Of a stretch of DNA of 64,000 bases, positions 53,014 to 63,079 are shown in pieces. Below the pieces are notes generated by a model that was not told the DNA's origin, did not search any database, and saw only the letters and a program-made list of their open reading frames with translations. The position numbers were made by a program, and so were the translations under genes. Source of the stretch: Solicoccozyma terricola (Eukaryota; Basidiomycota; Tremellomycetes; Filobasidiales; Piskurozymaceae); assembly GCA_001600875.1 (NCBI GenBank), contig BCLD01000003.1:1-64000 (forward strand), in the 5' to 3' direction. Every line of letters begins with the position of its first letter. Positions within the stretch are counted from its first letter, which is position 1.

Positions 53014-53435
53014 GAACTTGGATTGTCCAGCTCTAATTCTAGTAGCTATTGCATTCCCNTCATTCAAACTACTTTATCTTATGGATGAAGTAATTTCTCC
53101 TTCAATGACTATTAAAGTAGTNGGACACCAATGGTACTGGACTTACCAATACAGTGACTTCGTTAACGACGATGGTGACAGTATTGAATTCGACAGCTAT
53201 ATGGTNCCAGAAACTGACCTAGAAGAAGGACAATTACGACTACTTGAAGTAGATAACCGAGTTGTTGTACCAGTAGATACACACATTCGATTCATTGTAA
53301 CAGGTGCTGATGTAATTCACGATTTCGCTGTTCCATCATTAGGACTTAAAATCGATTGTACACCAGGTCGACTAAACCAAACATCTGTATTAGTTCAACG
53401 AGAAGGAACATTCTATGGACAATGTAGTGAACTTG
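53014..53435 (+). pseudogene. cox2: Mitochondrial cox2 fragment inserted in nad4
   Basis: The plus strand reads [80 protein letters not shown] and [12 protein letters not shown]. This is cytochrome c oxidase subunit II from the end of the membrane part to the first CuA cysteine. The second CuA Cys and the rest are missing. GAACTTG occurs at both borders (53014-53020 and 53429-53435). Three N bases (53059, 53122, 53206) all fall at fourfold-degenerate third positions. As a nuclear fragment it is not functional. Confidence 0.9.
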
Positions 53436-53620
53436 AATTCTTGTACAAATTGATATTGTGCTGCGCTTCTATCAAATTCACCCCATATAACAATAGATGG
53501 GATAAAGTCAATCATTGCAGTAGCTAAAGCAATTCGTTTCATACGAGAATCACCAGCGACAGTTCCTTCCGCAATGGGGAGAAGAGCTAGTGAATGAACC
53601 CCAATAATTGGAATTACTGA
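53436..53620 (-). pseudogene. nad4: Mitochondrial nad4 fragment, upstream half
   Basis: The minus strand reads [36 protein letters not shown] and [19 protein letters not shown], the N-terminal part of NADH dehydrogenase subunit 4. If cox2 and one GAACTTG copy are removed, the codons run on without a break into the fragment at 52905-53013. Confidence 0.85.
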
Positions 53621-53915
53621 CGTGCACTGGGGACATTTTCAGCCTGTCCTTACCCACCCTTCCTGTCCCACTTCCACACCCTGTCCCAACTATGAGAATT
53701 TGCTAAGCGAAGAACAACTTGTATAAGTCCTGTATCGTTTTATTTAATGTCCCTTCTGATTTGTCTGTGCATGTCTCAAGTCGTCTTTATGAAGTTGTCC
53801 CAGACTTGTTTTTTCCTCTTCAGTCATTTAGAGTGCGCGGGACAAGTTCTAAATACCCCCAAACACCCCACCCCTCAGCACTCGAGAATGAAACTAAACT
53901 TGAAACTGAATCACC

Positions 53916-55117
53916 CTAATTACCAATTTTCCACCACAGTCCAACTCTTCTTCGAGCACCACTAGTTGCAGTTGGAGTTGACCCAGAAGTCGATTCGACT
54001 CGCAACGGCTCCACCACTGGTGACTCCAATAACGGTCGCAAGGTCTGTGATCGAAACGTCTTGAGGATCCGTCTTCCGATTGCGCTTTCAGAGTATGTTT
54101 CTGCAAAGTTATTACCCTCTGTCAAACCCGTAACCAATGGAGCATCGGTCACAGCCACTGCCACTGCCAGTGCCACCTCGGTGGCAGCAGTGTTTGTTTC
54201 TGTCTTTATCGCCTCTATGGTGGGTTTATCTGATACCATGGATTTGATTGTCTGGCCGTTTACCTACGATCCAAACACTACACTACACTGTAGTGCATAG
54301 TGTAGTGTAGTGTAGTGCTTTTGTCATGTAGTATATATACTACACTACAATAGCACTACAGGAAAGTCCAAAAACACTACACTTAACAGTCTCTGGCCTC
54401 ATGTATTGTAGTGTTCAGAGGTGTAGTACAAATGACAAAGAGAATTACTTGAGCAGTTTAGGGCCCTACTCTAGCAGCCTTTGCTCGGCATTACCTCTGT
54501 TACCCCTGCTAAAATTTTCTGCAGCAGCAGCTGTCTGCACACTTGCATGGACCATCCACCTGTCAGCCAAAGTCATCATATACCAGGTGGATGTTGACCA
54601 ATACCTCAAGGAAGGCTTCTGTGCTGGAGGAGGGTGGGGCCCAGTGCATGCTCTATTACAGCAGGAGAAGTTGGGGGGGAGCATAAGAGGTCTTAGAAGT
54701 TTTAAGTGAAGTGATGGGTTACTACCCCCCAGAAGCACTACATGTAGTATACTACACTACATGATGCACTACAATTGGTGTGCACTACACTACGTAGTGC
54801 AGCACTACATTTCTCAGAGCACTACACTACACTACCAAGGCCAAAAAGTGTAGTGTAGTGTACACTTTGGATCGTAGCGTCGACGACAGTTTGAACGAGC
54901 ATTTGATCCGTAGCGTAAGTAACTCCCGTTTCAGTTGTTCAATGTGTTGGCAGGAATATCCACAGACAATGCAATTGTTTGAGCAGCAGCGTCTTGTTGG
55001 GTTGCCAAGAAGTCTCCTCGCCTTCGCCCTTTTGATGGCTGTGATGGTTGCATCAGCCAGCAGGTGAGAGGTTACCGGTGCGTTTGGAGGAGAGGAACTG
55101 CTTGTTGTAATATTCAA
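53916..55117 (-). pseudogene. Possible gene split by the GTAGTG element
   Basis: On the minus strand, coding-like sequence lies on both sides of the insert. Upstream (55117-54882) there are SLVDIPANT-like and TDQMLVQTVVD frames. Downstream (54268-53916) VNGQTIKSMVSDKPTIEAIK and EVALAVAVAVTDAPLVTGLT continue. Deleting the element would join GTCGTCGAC to GTAAACGGCC as VVD-VNGQTIK in one frame. I recognise no family, and introns are likely, so this is a suggestion only. Confidence 0.35.
54269..54881. mobile_element. ~610-bp non-autonomous DNA element with GTAGTG-rich ends
   Basis: The left end CTACGATCCAAACACTACAC and the right end (reverse complement CTACGATCCAAAGTGTACAC) are inverted repeats, perfect over 12 bases and similar beyond. 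Both ends carry clusters of CACTAC/GTAGTG words, and more occur inside near 54310-54440 and 54730-54860. No transposase frame exists. The internal frame 54401-54709 has no known motif. The CACTA-like start and subterminal arrays recall CACTA/EnSpm or other TIR elements, but no clear target duplication is visible. Confidence 0.65.
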
Positions 55118-55239
55118 GATGCTACTTGTGGGCGCTTCAATAATAGAACTACTCGTGAGCCCATCGAAGATGATGACTGAATAGGTTTCTGAGCTGGGTA
55201 ATGGCCTCGGATGTTGTCTCTTGAGGTACGCCTAGCGAC

Positions 55240-56360
55240 AAGCGCCCTCACAAGGACTAGCTATCCTCATCACACCAACAACACTCTATCTACACATCAT
55301 CACTTGAGACGGTAACGGACTACATCCTCCGCGTCATCTTATCAAGAACGACCAGCACCCGACAACGATCTATGGCTGGGTAGATGAGGCGGATGTTGGA
55401 TGATCAGCAGCGGGTCCACGCTCTGACGGAGAGTCTCAGTCCCAGTCCCAGTCCCACCTTGGTCACTCACTCGCATACCTGGACTGCGTTGCCGATGACC
55501 GAGCGGGGTGATATTCCATCCTGTTGGCCGTCCGTCGCTACCATCTTCAAGTCACTCACTACATCAACAAACCCAAACGATATCTACGACCGCAGATCTC
55601 TATTCACTCATCATGTCCAAAGTGCCCGTACTCGGAGTCGGCTTAACGCCAGGTGGATGGAATCGCATCAAGTTTCCCAACGTGAATGCGATGGAGTGCT
55701 GAAGCCATTTTCGTTTCCGTCACAGGTCATCCGGCAGGAGACACACACCCTTCCACGAAATCAGGAAACTTCGACCCAGCTACCATTGGCGCTCAACTGA
55801 AGGAAATGCAAGCTCAACTCGCTCAATCTCGTTAGTAGGCTTGGTTAATCTCGGTTTGTTGTTCAAGGCTACTGATTCCGAGTTACTACTAGCTTATGCT
55901 TGCGAGATGTTCTTCCTTGCGCCCGAGGATCCGATTGAATCATTCGTATCAAAGCTTAAAGAAAAGGATTGGAAAGGTGCACGACAAGACTGGAACCTGT
56001 GTGATAACGACCCATTGACGCTGATATATATACCGTAACCGGTCGTAGTCATCGTGGTTGGGAATGGTGTTCGAGGTCATCCTGACCTGACGTACGTTCA
56101 TACCCCCCCTCTCTACGCAGTCGACCCTGGTACTCACATTATGGGCGCGGCGCCTTCTTATTGCCTTCAACGTTTACCGTCTCCCCCAACCCTCCGTCTC
56201 ACCCCACCTACCCAACCCTACGATTTACCCAGTCCATTCTTCGAGACGATAATCGACACAGCTCACGAGCACGCACCACCGGGAGCCAAATTTGCGTTCA
56301 ATACATCGCCGTCGTCAACTCTCCCGGCCTTGAAAAGGGTGTGGCCGGTTGATGAGTGAA
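55240..56360 (+). other. LTR scrap and unidentified coding-like frames
   Basis: GAACGACCAGCACCCGACAA (55341-55360) matches the 3' end of LTR family 6. Frames after it (55384-55800, 55621-55702 with SKVPVLGVGLTPGGWNRIKF, and 56054-56359 ending FNTSPSSTLPALKRVWPVDE) might be retroelement or host exons. I cannot assign them. Confidence 0.35.
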
Positions 56361-56660
56361 GAATCCTACGATCCACTCATTACACGTCGTACTTTGATAA
56401 TTGCAATGTAATGTAGTGATTTTGTCATGCAAGTTATGACAATTACATTCATACAGAGCAGGAGATCAATACATATACGGTTACAGATGGAGGTCTGCGA
56501 TTTATTGTAATCAATTTACACAAATAATTCCAACATCTGAGCTGGGGCCAGGACTGCTAGCCTCTGCTGGTTACGTGTTTGGGGATGGAAACAGTAGTTT
56601 CGCTGAGAACCAAACAGAGCTTGATTGCTACCTGTCTGGTGATGGCCATCCTGAAGATCA

Positions 56661-56730
56661 GCAAGGCACTCTTCCCGTGTCTAGGTTATCATGGCAACGT
56701 GGCGTCCTTGTCAACTCGGCGGGATTCAGG
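56661..56730 (+). repeat. Dispersed repeat R3, copy 3
   Basis: GCACTCTTCCCGTGTCTAGG, TTATCATGGCAACGTGGCGT and TGTCAACTCG correspond to 47841-47905. Confidence 0.6.
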
Positions 56731-57309
56731 TCGGGAAAGAGGTTCTCGCAGGGTATGCTGGATGGGAATATCGTTGCGGGCTACAGGTCAAGCGCCTTAT
56801 TCAATGGCCAGTGAATCAAGTACCAATGTAGAACACAAGGCAGATACATAAACAAACACGGCAACCCACGTAAAGTAACCCTTGGTACACTCCAACGAAA
56901 ATCGCCGCTACTTCCTGGTATCAACATCTCCTACTGTCGCATGTTCGTGTACTTCGGTGCTGATGTACAGGTCGGAGTAGCGCGGTGGTCGTGACATTTC
57001 GCCGGAATCACCATATTGTCACACAAGTGGACTTAAGGCGATTGTAAATAATCAGCGGATCTGCTTGATTCTGGAAGCGCGAGTCTTGCAGCGCCTTGGT
57101 ACCGTCTAAAGCATAGCTCCCGACGTCGTCGTATTTGCTTCCCGAAGGATTCGTAGAATGGACAGAACCAGCTAACCCTACCTCGCCTTTGTGATCGACA
57201 ACTCCAACTCAACACGATGTTCAGCAACTCAGCCTGATCAACTATCGATACCGATTACGATCACATCCCCGGTGATATATTACGCAGATTACGCGAGGAG
57301 GGCTGAAAT

Positions 57310-58072
57310 ATGCAGCCACCCACCCCTAGCAACGTACCCGCCATGTCAGCCTATATGAATCCAAATCCAGCTTACCCATGGCCTCCTCCTTCCCAATCCA
57401 CCCAGGCAGCATATCGTCCTCCTCCCAGCCCAGGCAACATAGGGTTTCCTTCGCCCAGTCCAGCCCAGGCAGCCCAGGCAGGCCAGGTTCCTCCTGGGCC
57501 CAATATAGGCAAAAAATCACCACGCAGGCTGGATATGAATTCTATCGTCAATGTACTCTTACAAGCCGTCGGTCTAGGTACAGCAATTTTTTTCGGAGTG
57601 TGGGGTGTCAAATCCTACAATGCAGCTATGGATGCCAATAACCTGTCCAACGATGCACTGCTCCAGGCGCAGACTTCAAACGCTCTTGCGGGAACAGCGC
57701 TGAACCAAAGTTGGGCAGCGAATGCTCTCGCACTTTTTTCCTTTTGCTTGGCCAATCCTGTAGGTTTAGTTCTTAAAGATTCCTATCAGTCCGGCAATGA
57801 CGCTAGTGTTCTGACTTTAGAACATCCCTTCGTGCACGAACGTGACGTTATCTCTCTCACTGCCGGAAATTACCTCCATTCTTCTGATGCGGCCGGATCT
57901 GAGACCAACGGTTCCTCCTACGGTGGGGTCCGCGGGCGGGGCGCCTCCATGGGCGCTATGGATTATTCTTGTGGCGATACTCGTACCCATACTCGTTATT
58001 CTCTTGTTGATTCGACGTCGACGATTATGCGTCGGCGGCCGAGAATCAGAATCATCAATGAAAAATGGATAG
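57310..58072 (+). CDS. Two-exon, proline-rich membrane protein (233 aa)
   Basis: Exon 1 (57310-57759) starts MQPPTPSNVPAMSAYMNPN. It has a Pro/Gln/Ala-rich cytosolic-type N-terminus (PSQSTQAAYRPPPSPGNIG), a hydrophobic helix LLQAVGLGTAIFFGVWGVK near residue 85, an amphipathic segment ending SWAANALALFSFCLANP, and phase 0 at its end. A 61-nt intron (57760-57820, GTAGGT...TTCTGACTTTAG) joins exon 2 (57821-58072), NIPSCTNVTLSLSLPE, with a second strong helix APPWALWIILVAILVPILVI and a basic stop-transfer RRRRLC before TAG. The in-phase join and the second helix, which appears only after splicing, support the model. The unspliced frame would lack it. The family is unknown; it may be a small membrane sensor or scaffold. 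Copia debris begins immediately downstream. Confidence 0.65.
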
Positions 58073-58660
58073 TAACACCGGATACAGGCAAGGGGTTAGG
58101 GGAGGTGGTTTGAAGATGGACGGATCCGGCAAGTCTCAGGATAAGCGACCAAAACACCAAGTGCGAAGAGTTTCCCAGGCCTCTGCTCATGAGTGCCGCT
58201 GGGATCCAACACCTGGAAGCAACAAGGAAAGGAAACGTCAGGATCCCCTTCGAAACGGAAAGACCTTGACGATCAAGGATGTCCTCTACGTAAAGGGGTG
58301 ACGGGTTACCTGTTGTCAACAAACAGGATGGTCAAACATGGATGGGACCTTAGGGTAACCACAGATGGTGGTCGCATCTAGAAATGTACAGCATCACTAA
58401 CACTCACCCGCGACGGAGGACTGTGGCGAGTCTGCCACTCGGTCATGGTCGCGCACGACACGGTGCAGACCCGAGCGATCCTGCAGACTGTTTCAAGGAT
58501 TCCAGCAGTTATCGGCCTTGCGGACGGAGCACAAGGGATTAGGACACGTCGGTCGCTACAGGCTGCTCGAACTGGCCAAGGACGGTCAACTTACAGGGCG
58601 GGCCCTCCGATGTTATGGGCGAAAGCTTCCAAGTAACCGACTGTGATGTCACCCATTTCG
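58065..58660 (+). mobile_element. copia protease-end and pre-integrase remnant
   Basis: The plus strand reads RNGKTLTIKDVLYVKG and then, shifted, VTGYLLSTNRMVKHGWDLRV, the strand after the copia protease. Further on, GLGHVGRYRLLELAKDGQLT and FQVTDCDV are the pre-integrase region. Stops and shifts separate the pieces. A short (GGGTAT)4 run follows at 58671-58698. Confidence 0.75.
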
Positions 58661-58859
58661 TTGTTCACCCATGGGTATGGGTATGGGTATGGGTATGTCT
58701 GTGCGATCACATGAATCCGATATATATCTGGGACCGCCACCGACACTATTATCGCTGCGTTTTGCACCTTTGCCAACTCCCTGCTATTCACCTGCCTTGT
58801 TCCATCCTGCTCTTTGTTGTGCTTCCATTGGCCTTGTCCTTCAGGGTACTTCTCCACAT

Positions 58860-59510
58860 ATCTTGTCGGTCATCCCCACCTGCCTCGATCAGGTCATAGA
58901 ATTCCATTGCGCCATGCCTAGCACAGTTCAGAAAGATGCTCTCGAAGCTTCCAAGTTTGGTTTGAAAAAGCTCATGGGCCATTTCTATATGAGTATATGC
59001 CTCGGGATTCCGAGCGATTGTAGGCCATGCGCTGTTGAGTATTCCGAAGTGAATTTCATTTGAACTTGGTCGTGACGTGTCGTAAAACATAGCTCTGGTG
59101 CAGGCCCCGCCAAGCAAAACGCACGACATGCTCGGTGGAACGGAATTGAAAGACGGTGAGCAATCTGTTACTCGTCATCCGGGCACTTCCTCTGAAAGCC
59201 TCTGCATTTATCAAACCATTTTCAGGGTCTCTCGCCAGGTCATCAATCATTTGATCTTCGAATCGCCAACCCATTTGAATACCGGGTCGAACATCCCAAG
59301 AGCCCTGTTGGACCTGGCGCTGAGGAGCACGACGCACATCGCTGGCGATGGTTCTCCGGCGATGTGACGTGGTGCATATCCAGCAGTTTGACCCAATACA
59401 ACGTCCTTCATGTTTTGGTTCTTTAGGAAACGGTAATGACCGAAGAGGCTCGGATTGGGTATGACAGAGTTAAAACTCCCAAAGTAAGGGCAGGATAACT
59501 GGAAGCACGA
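58860..59510 (-). pseudogene. DUF4188-like (heme monooxygenase-type) gene with frameshifts
   Basis: Minus-strand segments read PSPAMCVVLLSARSNRALGM and FKWVGDSKIK, then, shifted by one, MIDDLARDPENGLINAEAFR and RLLTVFQFRSTEHVVRFA, then, shifted again, NSAWPTIARNPEAYTHIEMA and HELFQTKLGSFESIFLNCAR. The pattern (a VVL...RxN..LG start, a DPE-GLL segment, a YQ-W strand and HxExxHE-F-x-E-xIY-N) resembles the DUF4188/DUF3291 dimeric ferredoxin-like fold found in small fungal and bacterial enzymes. Two frame breaks within about 200 bases suggest a pseudogene. I am moderately sure of the family. Confidence 0.55.
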
Positions 59511-59613
59511 CAAGAGTCAGTTATCCATCACTTTGTTGAAAATTTATCTTCGGAGCTCACCTTTCGAGATGACTGTCAGACTGTGGCGACAAGCATGCTA
59601 CTCAAAATGATGA

Positions 59614-60060
59614 ATGAGACCGGTACCGCGTCCTTCAGCATCTATGCAAGTACCAACGACAGCAGACTCATGCGTATACGTTAGGCGAAAGGATGGTAAC
59701 TTCCTTATGCTCTCGGTTCATGTCGACGATCAACTTATTGCCGGCAACAATCTCGCTGAGCTTACCGAATTCAAACGCCAACTGAACGACGCTTTCGAGT
59801 GCTCCGATGCCGGACCAGTTGGCTACTTTCTCGGTTTCAATATCTATCGAGACCGACCAAACAAACGGCTCTACATCTCACAAGAGCACTACATCGAAGC
59901 CCTACTGGAGAAATACGGCATGGCAGACTGCAATCCAGCACGTACACCTCTTCCAAGCGGTTTTAACTCCCACTTCCACTCGCTGCGGGTGTTGAGCTAC
60001 CCGTGGGCGACGACGAACTCGTGGTGTCGTCGTCCCGCACATCTTGATACTCTGAGGTAG
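59614..60060 (+). mobile_element. copia reverse transcriptase, C-terminal part
   Basis: The plus frame reads DSCVYVRRKDGNFLMLSVHV-DDQLIAGN (catalytic V-D-D), DAFECSDAGPVGYFLGFNIY-RDRPNKRLYISQ and HYIEALLEKYGMADCNPA, from RVT_2. It ends by running antisense into the Ser/Gly-rich minus-strand gene near 60000. Confidence 0.9.
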
Positions 60061-60064
60061 CGAT

Positions 60065-61104
60065 AACCGATTCGATGATCGTCTCGCGGCAACAGCAGCT
60101 GAGAAGTTCAACTTGATTCCTGAACCAGAGCTTGTTGATAGTGACGCCGCGTGTGATGGGGATGCGACTTTCCGCGAAGAGTTAGGTTTAAGACCACTTG
60201 AACCGCTTGTTGATTTTCTTGGTCCCGCAGGAACGGATGAGAATGGATCCGACATCGTCGCTGACACAACAGTGGGAATTTGACCTGCTCCACTGCTTCC
60301 CGATCCCGATGTTCCCCCACTGCCGGAGAGATTTAACTCCTCAAATGGACCTTCTAGACGCGATGAATGACCTCGCGAAATTGGACTAACGGTACATCTA
60401 TCAACCTCAGGAGTAGTGTTCGCCGTACCTTGAGAAGTAGCCGTAACGCTCGATATCTGATCTCTCAAGCCTACTCCTCCCGAGTCTGATTCCGAGCTCG
60501 CTCCAGCAAACAAAGAGAAAATGAATGGTGATGACCCCTCGCCGGCCGGAGCAGGGATTCCACTTGTCACAGCTATATGCTGCGATGGATTCGCAGTCGA
60601 TCCACCTCCAAACGCACCTGCTGCTCCGGACCCTCCCACATTACCACCAAATCCAGGCAATCGTGGTGAAGTCATTCGTAACTTCTCTGTCGATTGTGAA
60701 TCCCCAGCATAATCCGTCCTCCTATTCTCCATCGGCGTACCAGTTGTTTGTGGAGGTTGTCGGTATGCGAATTTGGGATAGGATTTTTATGCTGATGATG
60801 ATGATGCGGGAGGATTGGTGTTTATCGGATTCCCTAATATACCATCCCTAATATCTCTACTTGTCGGGGTGGGTAAAGCAAACGGAGATGATAAATCCAT
60901 TATTGTCATTGGAGGGAGACAATCTGACTGATTATCCGTTGTTGCTCTTGATGTATAGGATGATGATACTGACGTGGCGGTGGGGAAGGTGGTGATGAGT
61001 GGTACGGGTTTGCCTTTTCTTGCGGAGGATGAGGCTGCAGAGGAGGATGAAGGTAGAAAGCAATCATGAGTAGATGGAATGTCCATGACAACATCATCTG
61101 TCAT
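60065..61104 (-). CDS. Ser/Gly-rich low-complexity protein, partly lost
   Basis: From ATG at 61104, MTDDVVMDIPSTHDCFLPSS, the minus frame reads Ser/Thr-rich sequence to a TAA at 60787. The same frame then continues (SYPKFAYRQPPQTTGTPMEN-RRTDYAGDSQS), with Gly-rich (FGGNVGGSGAAGAFGGG) and Ser-rich (SSGSGIKLNFSAAVAARRSS) parts. The TAA may be a CAA-to-TAA change or may be spliced out. The 3' end runs into copia reverse-transcriptase sequence, so the true C-terminus is gone. Composition suggests a disordered nuclear protein. It resembles the 5-7 kb gene in style but not in sequence. Confidence 0.5.
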
Positions 61105-61289
61105 ATTGGAAGGGTTTTGAGCTATGCGGGCGCAGAGAAGTAAGGGTGACGGGAATGGAATGTCTTCTTTTCTTGTTCATGGTGAGCGAGATGACTATGA
61201 CAATCAAGAGAGGAGAATTCGACTAGGATGATTTTATTGTGATGGGGTAGATAGGATGATTGTAATCAAGCCCATAGAGGTTTTGATAA

Positions 61290-61765
61290 TGCTCGTACAT
61301 CGGACCGATGCACCTACATCGATCCGATGTAACCACTTCCTGTCTTCTCGCACTTTTCGCTCGCTAGCGACCTCCGAACATCGACAATGTCTTTGCTCTT
61401 TGTTCTTGCCACTTACTTTATCTATAAAGGAGTCGCCCCTACGGCTCTCCTTTCCCTCTTTTGTACTCACCCTGCAAATGAATCACATTCCAAGCAGTAC
61501 AACATCCACTTGACCATTCCGATCATACATCCGACACAGAGGATCGCTACATCAACATCGTCAACATACATCGAATAGTCCTTTCTACTATAAGCCGAGT
61601 ACCAAAGAAGCGAGGTCTAAAACAAACTTGCGTGAGATCCCACAGAAAAGTCGACGCATGTCCTCCGAAGTGGCCTTTCCGAACTAGTATCGTCTTACGA
61701 ATGGTTCGCAGGCCGCTAACGAAGACGGAGAACGACCAGCACCTCACCAAGTCAGTCGACATTAA
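61290..61765 (+). mobile_element. LTR family 6 (~475 bp)
   Basis: This is the plus-strand copy of the LTR at 46690-47180. It includes the TATA element ATCTATAAAGG (61421), the pyrimidine-rich CCTTTCCCTCTT downstream of it, and the 3' end GAACGACCAGCACCTCACC. Confidence 0.7.
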
Positions 61766-61789
61766 CGTCGTCACGTCGTCAAACTTGTG

Positions 61790-62490
61790 AGAGTTTTGTC
61801 GAACATTGTTTTGGTTTTCGGGCGGACTTTATCATCACATTATCAAGCTGCGTCTCCCGCTTGTAAAATGGAACGTCAAGACGGCGGTTGTCCAAGGATG
61901 CCACTTTGGGAATGGATCCCCCCTTCGGGGCCCCGGTACGACACCTTGGCTCGACGATCCGAGGAGGAGGCGGGGCCGAGTACGAGAGTTCGGTGTGCAG
62001 GTGGTCGCCGAGCGTTAGAAGAGGGGCAGGGGGGCCGGGGGAAGGGGAGGGGGAACAACGGTCTTACGGCGGGGTGGTCGTTTTCTCCACCCAAATTCTT
62101 GTTGCTGCCCATGGAGGCAAAGGAATCCATTCGTGTACTTCCTTCTTGATGGATTCATGCCCTGTATGCATCTTCTGCCTCTCCAACTTCTTCCGAAGTG
62201 GGCCTACAAAGATCGGAGTCCTCCACATGTAGACATTGTCAGCATACTCCTCTCCTTGGGGTTTGATCAGTCGCAAAGATTTTGTGGTCAAGCGAGTAGA
62301 ATTCCTCCATCAATCGGGGATGAGCGAAATGGTTCCAGGTTTCGACCTCCTCCAAGGACCTAGTTTGACCGTGAGTCGGGCGGTCAAGAAGGCTTTGTTG
62401 CCCGTTGTTTGTCAGCGTTAGATGGAACAGGGTCACTTTTAACATTGTAAAACGGCACAGGTCGTTGACACCAAGGTTCGGGAGCCATCT
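61790..62490. other. Unassigned sequence
   Basis: It is GC-rich with frames on both strands. The minus frame 62291-62064 (PIFVGPLRKKLERQKMHTGH) and its upstream partner 62496-62239 look coding by composition, but no family is recognised. Confidence 0.3.
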
Positions 62491-62496
62491 GCTCAT

Positions 62497-63075
62497 CTAG
62501 GTCTTGTCCAAGATGTACAACTCATCACCCGGGAGTGTTGACTCATCGAGCATACGCCTCTGCTGAATTCGACGTTTGGTAATACCATAGCCGATGATGG
62601 CAGCCAGGATCAATCCTATCCAGTTGATAAGCGCACTGTGTTGGGAAGCGTAGGTCAGCTCCACCTCATTCGCCTACGCAGATGGTAGTCCCCGAGGGCT
62701 GGGTAACAACGTACTCGTATCCTCCATTGGCCAGGGATGGAGATCACGACCAAGGCTGTCACCCAACCTGTCGAAGTAGTTGAGTGGGCAGGAGCTTCTG
62801 CCTCTCTGCGACCACGGCTGCAATATGACAGCCAGCAAGTAACAGACAGCTGATTAAGCCACTCAATATGGTCTTTGGGTCCTTCCGACACTAGCCAGGA
62901 TGTTATCCCCTGCCGGGCTGCCGTTCGTTGTTTCCGATTGGGCGGTGGCGGTGATAGGTGATAGGTAAACTTCCTTTCCAGAACGGGACCCATCGGGATT
63001 TCTTGGTTCATCCCGAAAGGTTGACAGGGACGTGAGGTGATCCGCAGATAAGCGGGTTTGGGGGAAGTCGGTCAT
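62497..63075 (-). CDS. Small protein with two membrane helices
   Basis: A frame from ATG at 63075 reads MTDFPQTRLSADHLTSLSTF. Around 62880 the best frame shifts by one to TILSGLISCLLLAGCHIAAV and VAERQKLLPTQLLRQVG. A 127-nt intron (62636-62762, GTGACA...GCTGACCTACG...CACAG) joins this in phase to ALINWIGLILAAIIGYGITK, a second helix, and a charged tail RRIQQRRMLDESTLPGDELY with TAG at 62497-62499. The splice and helix are convincing. The N-terminal join is not and may reflect another intron or a frameshift. The family is unknown. Confidence 0.5.
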
Positions 63076-63079
63076 ACGG

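Noticed and set aside
54275..54440. CRISPR-like array from repeated CACTAC/GTAGTG words
   Set aside because: Spacing is irregular, the words are 6-7 bases and occur in both orientations, and the host is a eukaryote. A transposon with subterminal repeats explains it.
58671..58698. (GGGTAT)4 as another telomere tract
   Set aside because: The unit is not TTAGGG-like and the run is short. It is treated as a microsatellite.
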